Shown here: positions 33,991 through 41,800 of the stretch, piece by piece
How positions within the stretch are numbered: position 1 is the stretch's first letter
Layout: every line of letters starts with the position of its first letter
DNA from: Viridilinea sp964592425
GTDB lineage: Bacteria > Chloroflexota > Chloroflexia > Chloroflexales > Chloroflexaceae
NCBI GenBank assembly: GCA_964592425.1
Contig: CAZQCG010000003.1
Location: 144,508-208,507 of the forward strand
Length of the DNA: 64,000 nt
Direction: 5' to 3'
Program-made: the position numbers and the translations under genes
The notes under the pieces: model-generated
Database searches by the model: none
What the model was told of the DNA's origin: nothing
What the model saw: only the letters and a program-made list of their open reading frames with translations

Positions 33991-34053
33991 GTCGCCGACC
34001 CGCCGCGCCCAATCACTCGTGCGCTGCTTCGCCTGCCTGACGTTCCTGAATCT

Positions 34054-34181
34054 ACCCCAGCGCTAATGGTTTTTAAGAATTAAAACGGGTATCCGTCGCA
34101 TCGATAGACCTCGCAGGTCTGGCAGACCTGCGAGGTCTGGTTTACCCGATCTAATTCTTAAAGTTCATAAGCGCGGGGGTT
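34054..34181. repeat. Nested palindromic element, copy B
   Basis: A near-perfect core hairpin (arms AGACCTCGCAGGTCTG / CAGACCTGCGAGGTCT, one-base loop, 34106-34138) lies inside degenerate inverted repeats of about 38 bp: CGGGTA/TACCCG, TTTAAGAATTA/TAATTCTTAAA (34072-34082, 34152-34162) and GCGCTAATG/CATAAGCGC. The core is related to that at 7692-7722. Bases 34182-34280 hold nothing recognisable. Confidence 0.85.
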
Positions 34182-34280
34182 CTGGTGGTCACGCGCCCAG
34201 GCGGCGAACGCCTGCACGCTGACCGGGCTCGGGTTGAGCAAGCCCTATATGCCGGCTACAGCACGGTCACCGGGCCGTGG

Positions 34281-35129
34281 TCAGCGATCGTCACTTGGCA
34301 ATACACCAGGCTGCGCACTGGAGCGAACCTGGCCAACCCGGTGGATCTGGGACGCGAACCAGCCGATCTGTGCATCGGGTCGATCATCAAAATGCGGCAC
34401 ATAGGGCTTGATATCGAGCAGCGGCGTCCCGTCGAGCATATCAACATCGGCAATCTGCAGCGTCGTTCCGGCAACGCCAAGCAAACGCACCGTAGATAGT
34501 CCAAGCCCGTTTGGACGCTTAGGCGAACGGGTGGCAAATACGCCGCGCAGTTGCGGGTCGAGAAAGGGCGTTACCTCGAGTGTCGGTGCCTCCATCCGGT
34601 GCAGATGATACACCAGGATCAAGTGTGAGAAGCCCTCAATGTCGCGCAGACCTGCGGCAAATGCCGGATCAAGCTCGATCTCGCCCAAGATGTCGGTTGC
34701 CGCAACCGCCTGGATCGGCATGCCTTCGAACGTCGTGAACGGAGTACGGATCACCCCGATGGGAGTAAGGGTTATTGGTTGCATCAAGTTCACACCTACG
34801 CGCTGTTTGAGCAGCACCTTCACCAGAGCGAGGACGCTGAAGGAGATGACAAGCAGGATCACCGCGAGGGTGAGCGCCTGGTTGAGATCGCGCCCGAAAC
34901 CGAGGTAGATCGCCAGCGGCATCGTCTGGGTGCGTTCAGGCAGATTGCCCGCAAAAATGATCGTCGCGCCGAATTCACCCAGCGCCCGCGCCCAGGTCAT
35001 CACCGCGCCGCTGAAGAGCACCGGCCAGGCCAGAGGAATGGTGATCAGGCGGAAGGTCTGGCCGGGGTTCGCGCCGTCGAGCGCTGCAGCCTGTTCCAGT
35101 TCACGATCAACGCCCCAACCCCAGCGCAA
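34281..35129 (-). CDS. Truncated ModB-type permease fused in frame to a TrmO/TsaA-like domain
   Basis: One frame of 282 residues. Residues 1-115 are the C-terminal half of a molybdate/tungstate ABC permease: EAA loop ELEQAAALDGANPGQTFRL, then GEFGATIIFAGNLPERTQTM. The first half of the permease is missing and a stop lies just upstream. From Met116 (MQPITLTPIGVIRTPF) a complete TrmO/TsaA-like domain follows with DIEGFSHLILVYHLHR, RSPKRPNGLGLSTVRLL and DMLDGTPLLDIKPYVPHFD. TrmO N6-methylates threonylcarbamoyl-adenosine in tRNA; some TsaA-like proteins are instead linked to Mo/W genes. The ATG at 34784 could start the TrmO part alone (AGGTGTG upstream). The permease part is not expected to work. 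Confidence 0.75.
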   Translation of the reverse strand: MRWGWGVDRELEQAAALDGANPGQTFRLITIPLAWPVLFSGAVMTWARALGEFGATIIFAGNLPERTQTMPLAIYLGFGRDLNQALTLAVILLVISFSVLALVKVLLKQRVGVNLMQPITLTPIGVIRTPFTTFEGMPIQAVAATDILGEIELDPAFAAGLRDIEGFSHLILVYHLHRMEAPTLEVTPFLDPQLRGVFATRSPKRPNGLGLSTVRLLGVAGTTLQIADVDMLDGTPLLDIKPYVPHFDDRPDAQIGWFASQIHRVGQVRSSAQPGVLPSDDR

Positions 35130-35159
35130 AGCGCTCTAATTCCCGTGCGAGGTGCGCTT

Positions 35160-38100
35160 TCACATATGACGTGCTTCCATGCGTGCCGACTCGGCCTCAG
35201 CGGTACGTCCTTGCGCCGCAAAGCAGCATGCCAGGTCTTCCCAGATCGCCGCTTCGAGCGTACGCGCCCCGGCCCGCGCACTCAGAGCCAGGGCCAGGCG
35301 GGTATCCCGCTCGGCCTCGGAATAGGCCCCCCGCACCATAGCCACAGCGGCGAGGGTACGGCGCGCCAAAGCCTGGCCGACGCGGTCGCCAGCAGCACTA
35401 CTGGTCGTCCAGGCGACTCTGGCATCAGCCTCGGCAGCGCTCAGATCGTCAAGGGCCAGCTGCACCAGGCCCCGTTGAGCATAGGCCCGGCACTCGCTAC
35501 TCCAGTCATCCACCTGGCGGGCCAAACTGATCGCCGCGTTATAGCAATACAGGGCCTCGTGAGGGTTGCCGAGCGTCAGGGCCAGCGTGCCCAGGGCATC
35601 CTGGCAACGGGCGGCAATCCCCAGCGGCGACAGCAAAGCGATCTCAGTTGGCGTGATCGCCCGACAACGGGCCAGGGTCAGACGGAGGCGGCGCTGAGCG
35701 GCAGGTAGGTAGCCAAGCACGGCCAGGGCCCGCGCATAGGTTTCGGCACAGGCCACTGCGAGCAGGGCCAACTCGGCACGATCAGCACCGGCAGCCTGCC
35801 GCCGCCGAATACAGCGCATCAGCGTAAAGACAGCCGCCGGCACATTGGCCGTTTCACCAACAACCAGGGCCCGCCGGAGCGCAAAGTAGGCCGTGGAAGC
35901 ACTATGCAGATCGTCGTGTACCGCCAGAGCCTCCAACTCGGGCAGATCCTCAGACTGGCTGCTGTAGCTGCCGGTACGCTCATAGATGGCCATACGCAGC
36001 AATAGCAACTCGATGCGCTGATCGGGGTCACTGCTGAGCGCCAGGGCCTGTTCGAGGTGGCGCAAAGCCGTCGCCGTCGCTAATTGCCGGGTGGCCAGCC
36101 GGGCCGCCAGGTAGCCGTAATGGGCGCGCCGGTGCCACGCCTGGGCATGACCAAGATGGGCGATCAGCACATCGTAGAGGGCTAGCGGGGCCGTCCCGGC
36201 AGCAATTTCAGCCTGATGCAGGCGCTCATAATGTTTGATCACCGCGCTATGCAACTCGCGGCGCTGGCCAAAGAGCAGGCTGGCATAGGCTACCTCATGG
36301 GTAAGGCCATGCTTGAAACGATAGACGGGTGCCGGCCCGTCCAGTTCAAGCTCAATAATCTGCAGCGCCACGAGGGTCGCAATCTGCGTATTGAGCAAGG
36401 CAGGATCGGGCCGGGCCGGATGGATTGAACGCAGCAGTTCGAGCTGAACGGTTGGGCCGAGCACTGCTGCAACTTTGAGCGTCAGGCGGGTGGCCTCATC
36501 AAGCTGATCAACACGCGCCTGAATGATGCCCTGGGCCGAGTTAGAGAGCTGTACGCCGGAGGTTGATCCGACCAGGCTAGCACTCCCGCGTTCAATGCGG
36601 ATCAGCTGGAGCTGGCGCAACACCCGCAGGTACTCTTTGATAAAGAGTGGCTGCCCCTCAGTATGACGCTCAACCTGGCGCCCAAGCTCCAGCGCAATCT
36701 CCTTTACCCCCAGTTGCTCACGGATCAACGCGCCGGTCTCATCGCCGGTAAGCCGGCTGACACTGACCCGGGTGCAGGCAGGGTGCGCCCGCAGCTCTAT
36801 AAGGGCCGCCGGTGGCTGTTCCATAGGCCGGTGTGAGAGGGCCAGGCAAAGTTGGCCGGGCTCCGCCACGAGTAATGCTGAGGCCAGACGCAGCGAGAGA
36901 TCGTCGGCCCACTGAATATCTTCAAGCAATAGCAGCAGCGGCCCACGCTGCGTCTGGAGCCGGATCAACCAGCTGGCCAACTCAAGCAGGGCCAACTCTT
37001 CGGCAGGGCTCACCGTCAGATTGGTCGCCAACCGCTCAGCGGTACCGGTCAGCATACGCACAAGCAATGGGCTGGCTGCTTGCAACGGTTCAGGCAACCG
37101 GCTGAGCGCCTGCCTGATCTGGGCCGCCTGAGCCGCCGGGGGGCTCTCCAGCTCAACAGCGGCAAGGGCAAGCAAGATCGGCCGCCAGGCCGAAAGGGGC
37201 TGTGGCCAGGCCCCACTACTACAGGCCGTACTAAAACTACGCTGGCCCTGGGCCGCCCACTCACCCAGGAGCGCACGGAGCAAGACGCTTTTGCCAATCC
37301 CCGACTCGCCCTCAACCAACAGGGCGGTAGTCGCTCCGGCGGCAGCCGCAGTGGCCGCTGCCGCCAGGATACGCCGCTCGGTGTGCCGTCCCACCACATG
37401 AAGGGGCGGCTCAGCGGGCAGCGGCGGCGGAACTGGCAGCAGACTCAGCCCAACGCTAGCAAGGGGACCGAGCACACGAGCCGCAGGGACACCCTGATGA
37501 TGGCCTTTGGTGACCACCAGGGTTGTCGGGCCGGTACGGTAGCGATCGAGCACATCGTTGCGCATGCGCCCCGAGATCATGACCGAACCAGGCTCGGTCT
37601 GCTCCATCAGGTGGGCGGCAAGGTTCATATCATTGCCCTGGGCGGTGTAGACGCGGCGTTGCGGACCACCAACGGCACCGACAAAGAGCCAGCCGAGGGT
37701 AATCCCTGCGCGCACAATCAGCCCACGCTCACACAGCTCGAGGCAACAGCCGATCGCCCGGCTCGAGTCATCGCCGCGGGCCAGGGGGGCCCCAAAGAGC
37801 AAGACAAAGACGGCGCCTTTGTCACCAATTTCGATCTCGTTCAGCCAACCGCCCCAGCGCAGCACGACCGTCTGCACTTGAATCACCAGCGGATGCAGAT
37901 CCTCCGGGCGGGACGGCGACGTGAAGCCGGCAAAGACCGGCACACAACGTCGGTATTCGGCAATCAGCTGTCCCAGGCGCAGGCGCTCAACAAAACTGGG
38001 CGGCAGAAAATACTCCCAGCTCAGCGGGCGCGCCGGGGCGGGCAAGGGTGGATCGTGCAGCGGCAGCAACGAAGCTGGCGGCAGTAACGCCAGCAGACTG

Positions 38101-38633
38101 TCACGCGCACTGTCACGTTCAGCAAGGGCGGCGGTATTGATCGCCGAGCCGCAAAGCACAAAGTGCAAGCCGTCACGCGGCAGGCCAGCCAGAATGGCAT
38201 AGACCGGCCCGGCACTCAGTCCGATGCGCAGGTGCAGGCGGACCACGCCTGTCGGTGTGACCACCGGGGGCAGGGCGGCCATGGTAGCCAGCATCTGGGC
38301 CGCACAGCGCTGCCCCAACTCCAGATCGGGATGCCCAGGCCACCAGGCAATCAGTGCGTCGCCAGCAATCGAAGCAATGTCACCCTCAAAGGCTTCAATC
38401 GTCTCGACCAGGGCGGTATAACAGCGGTTAAGCGTCTCGTGCAAGCGCTCAGCCCCATCGGGCAGCACGGCAAAGGCAGCTGTTAGCTGGGTGAAACCGC
38501 TCAGATCGGCGAAGAGAATCGTTGCCATACCAGCATAGACCACCCCCGGCTGCAACTCAGGCGAGCCGATCCGCTCGCGCAGCCAGCGCGGGAGGTAGGC
38601 GGGAAAGATCGGGCTACTGACACTCTGCTCCAT
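35160..38633 (-). CDS. Soluble-adenylyl-cyclase-like protein: two cyclase domains, AAA ATPase, TPR
   Basis: 1157 residues without a membrane segment. The first class III cyclase domain (about 35-165) has ILFADLSGFTQLT and SIAGDALIAWW, both metal Asp present. The second (about 230-370) reads VFAGFTSPSRPE and EIGDKGAVFVLLFGAP, lacking the first Asp, as in the degenerate half of tandem cyclases. An AAA/STAND-type ATPase follows with Walker A VEGESGIGKSVLL (about 442) and LLLLEDIQWADD. The last 380 residues are helical TPR-like repeats. The layout equals that of soluble adenylyl cyclases (ADCY10 type), often bicarbonate-responsive; that response is only an inference here. Confidence 0.87.
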   Translation of the reverse strand: MEQSVSSPIFPAYLPRWLRERIGSPELQPGVVYAGMATILFADLSGFTQLTAAFAVLPDGAERLHETLNRCYTALVETIEAFEGDIASIAGDALIAWWPGHPDLELGQRCAAQMLATMAALPPVVTPTGVVRLHLRIGLSAGPVYAILAGLPRDGLHFVLCGSAINTAALAERDSARDSLLALLPPASLLPLHDPPLPAPARPLSWEYFLPPSFVERLRLGQLIAEYRRCVPVFAGFTSPSRPEDLHPLVIQVQTVVLRWGGWLNEIEIGDKGAVFVLLFGAPLARGDDSSRAIGCCLELCERGLIVRAGITLGWLFVGAVGGPQRRVYTAQGNDMNLAAHLMEQTEPGSVMISGRMRNDVLDRYRTGPTTLVVTKGHHQGVPAARVLGPLASVGLSLLPVPPPLPAEPPLHVVGRHTERRILAAAATAAAAGATTALLVEGESGIGKSVLLRALLGEWAAQGQRSFSTACSSGAWPQPLSAWRPILLALAAVELESPPAAQAAQIRQALSRLPEPLQAASPLLVRMLTGTAERLATNLTVSPAEELALLELASWLIRLQTQRGPLLLLLEDIQWADDLSLRLASALLVAEPGQLCLALSHRPMEQPPAALIELRAHPACTRVSVSRLTGDETGALIREQLGVKEIALELGRQVERHTEGQPLFIKEYLRVLRQLQLIRIERGSASLVGSTSGVQLSNSAQGIIQARVDQLDEATRLTLKVAAVLGPTVQLELLRSIHPARPDPALLNTQIATLVALQIIELELDGPAPVYRFKHGLTHEVAYASLLFGQRRELHSAVIKHYERLHQAEIAAGTAPLALYDVLIAHLGHAQAWHRRAHYGYLAARLATRQLATATALRHLEQALALSSDPDQRIELLLLRMAIYERTGSYSSQSEDLPELEALAVHDDLHSASTAYFALRRALVVGETANVPAAVFTLMRCIRRRQAAGADRAELALLAVACAETYARALAVLGYLPAAQRRLRLTLARCRAITPTEIALLSPLGIAARCQDALGTLALTLGNPHEALYCYNAAISLARQVDDWSSECRAYAQRGLVQLALDDLSAAEADARVAWTTSSAAGDRVGQALARRTLAAVAMVRGAYSEAERDTRLALALSARAGARTLEAAIWEDLACCFAAQGRTAEAESARMEARHM

Positions 38634-38717
38634 AGAGCCTATTGTAGCACCCGCTCAAATCAAGCTCGTCCGCACCCACCCATCAGATCGGGTAGGCCCC
38701 TCCCGCCCAACTCACCC

Positions 38718-38746
38718 TTGACGTAGTGCGTCATTTTGGTTACGCT
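38718..38746 (+). promoter_or_regulatory. Candidate promoter/operator of propionyl-CoA synthase
   Basis: TTGACG, 17-bp spacer, TACGCT. The inverted repeat TGACG-TAGTG-CGTCA (38719-38733) overlaps the -35 and spacer, the right place for a repressor or activator site. The -10 is weak. Confidence 0.4.
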
Positions 38747-38812
38747 ACCCCTTAGTCACTTCGTTCAAGGCGTCACAAGTCGTTGTCGCTAAAGTCGAGC
38801 TGTGCGCTGTAT

Positions 38813-38840
38813 CTGTAGCCTGTACGCTGTAGCCTGTACT
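38813..38840 (+). repeat. Two tandem 14-bp units upstream of pcs
   Basis: CTGTAGCCTGTACG and CTGTAGCCTGTACT in tandem, with further degenerate CTGTA-type units on both sides (about 38799-38848). Located in the leader of the propionyl-CoA synthase gene. Confidence 0.85.
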
Positions 38841-38872
38841 CTGTATTCTAGCCTAACCCTGGAGGGTCAACG

Positions 38873-41800
38873 ATGATCGAGGCCCCGTCCCTCGCCCCAC
38901 CGCGTGCTCCACGCAGCAACCCGATCCGTAGCCGTGTTGACTGGGAAGCCCAGCGCCAAGCCTTCCTGGCCGACCCGGGTGCCTTCTACGGTACCATCGC
39001 CCGCAGTGCTATCCACTGGTTCGACGCCACGCTTGGCGCATGGATCATCTGGGATGAGGCAACTGCCCGTTGGACCGGCCTCGATGCCGCCAGCGGTCGG
39101 GTGGTCGAGGTTTCCTACGGCGCTGAACATCAGCCCTGGACGAGCACCTTCCGTGGCGACGAACCGCCGTTCTATCGCTGGTTCGAAGGTGGCCTGACCA
39201 ACGCCTGCTTCAACGAGGTCGATCGCCATGTGCTGCTCGGCTTCGGCGACGAGACTGCCTATATCTTCGAGGGCGACCGCTGGGACAACTCGCTCAACGA
39301 CGGGCGCGGCGGCCCGGTCACCGAAGTGCATCTGTCGCGCAAGCAACTGCTGCTCGAAGTGGTCAAGGCGAGCCTGGTACTTAGCGGGCTTGGCCTCAAG
39401 CAGGGCGACCGCATCGCCCTGAATATGCCCAACATCCTTGACCAGATCTACTACACCGAAGCGGCCAAGCGCCTGGGCATTATCTACACCCCTGTCTTCG
39501 GCGGCTTCTCCGACAAGACCCTCAGCGACCGTATTCACAATGCTGGCGCCAGGATCGTGATCACCTCCGACGGTGCCTACCGCAACGCCCAGATCGTCCC
39601 CTACAAAGAGGTCTATACCGACCAGGCCCTTGATAAATTTATCCCGGTCGAGACAGCCATCACCATTGTTGAGCAGACCCTGGCTAGCCTGCAGGTTGGG
39701 GCGGTCGAGGTCGATACGATTATGGCGACGGTCAAAGAGACGATTGCCGAAGACATTACCGTTGAGCGTTCGGATGTGATGCGCGGCGTCGGCAAGGCCC
39801 TGCACGAACTGAGCGAGCTTGATGTCTCGGCGCAGTCGCAGATCCGCACCGCCGTGGCCCAGGCGCTTGTCGCCTCGCCTCCCCGCGTTGACGCCGTAAT
39901 TGTCGCTCGCCACACCGGCCAGGACATCCTCTGGCGCGCCGAGCGTGACCGCTGGAGCGACGAACTGATGGCCGAAGCCGGGGCCAAGGTGCTTGCCGCT
40001 GCGCGCGCTGCTGGTCACGAAGTGGCCGACGAGGCCGCCCTGCTAGCCCTCCCGGTTGAGGCGTTCTACTCTGTGCTGGCGGGCCTGGCCCCCTGTACGC
40101 CCGTTGACGCCGAGTACCCGATGTTCATCATCTACACCTCGGGCAGCACCGGTAAGCCCAAGGGTGTGGTGCATGTGCATGGCGGCTACCTGGCTGGCCT
40201 CGTGCATACTATGAAGGTCAGCTTTGATGCCGAGCCGGGCGATACGATCTTCGTGGTGGCCGATCCGGGCTGGATCACTGGCCAGAGCTACATGCTCAGC
40301 GCGACCATGGCCAGCCGCTGCACCGGCGTGCTGATCGAGGGCTCACCCGTCTTCCCGAGTGCCGGGCGCTATGCCAGCATCATCGAGCGCTACAATGTGC
40401 AGATCTTCAAGGCTGGCGTCACCTTCCTCAAGTCGGTGATGACCAACCCGCAGAACGTGGCCGATGTGCGCCAGTACGACATGGGGGCGCTGCGCGTCTG
40501 CACCTTCTGCGCCGAGCCGGTTAACCCTGCCGTGCAGCAGTTCGGTATGGAAATCATGTCGCCCCAGTACATCAACTCCTACTGGGCCACCGAGCATGGC
40601 GGCATCGTCTGGACGCACTTCTACGGCAATGACGACTACCCCCTGCGCCCCGATGCCCACACCTACCCCCTGCCCTGGGTCGTCGGTGATGTCTGGGTGG
40701 CCGAGCCCACCGCCGACGGTTCGAGCAGCGTCTACCGCATCGCGGAGGAGGAGGAGAAGGGCGAGATTGTCATCAGCGCCTCTTACCCCTACCTCACCCG
40801 GACGATCTGGGGCGATGTGGGCGGCTTCGAGGCTGTCTTGCGCGGCGATCAGCCCCTGCACGCCTGGAAGGGTGACGCCGATCGTTTTACCAAGACCTAC
40901 TGGCGCCGCGGCCCCAACGGAGAGTGGGCCTATGTCCAGGGCGACTTCGCGATGAAGTACGCCGATGGCTCCTTCAGCCTGCACGGTCGTTCCGATGATG
41001 TGATCAACGTCTCCGGCCACCGTATGGGCACTGAAGAGATCGAGGGTGCCATCCTGCGCGATAAGCAGATCACCCCCGACTCACCCGTCGGCAACTGTAT
41101 CGTCGTCGGTGCCCCCCATCGCGAGAAGGGCCTCACCCCGGTGGCCTTCGTGCTGACCTTGCCCGGTCAGCGGCTCGCCAGCACCGACCGTCGGCGTCTC
41201 GACGATCTGGTGCGCAACGAGAAGGGGATCGTCGCCGTCCCCGAGGATTATATTGAGGTGTCGGCCTTCCCCGAGACACGCAGTGGCAAGTATATGCGCC
41301 GCTTCCTGCGCAGCCTGATGCTCGACGAGGAACTGGGCGATACAACCACCCTGCGCAACCCGGAGACGATTGAGGAGATCGCGCATAAGATCGAGGAGTG
41401 GAAGCGCCGCCAGAAGTCTGCCGATGAGCAGCAGATCTTCGAGCGCTATCGCTACTTCCGTATCGAGTATCACAAGCTGAACGCTACCCAGCGCGTGGCG
41501 ATCGTCACTGTCACTAACCCGCCGGTCAACGCGCTCAATGAGCGCTCGCTCGACGAGTTGAATACGATTGTCGATCACCTGGCCCGCCGGCAGGATGTGG
41601 CTGCGGTGATCTTCACCGGCCAGGGCACCAAGAGCTTCGTCGCCGGGGCTGATATCCGCCAGCTGCTGGAGGATATGCATACCTTCGAAGATGCGATTGC
41701 CCTGCCGAATAATGCCCATCTGGCCTTCCGCAAGATCGAGCGGATGGAGAAGCCCTGCGTGGCCGCGATCAACGGTGTGGCCCTCGGTGGCGGCCTCGAG

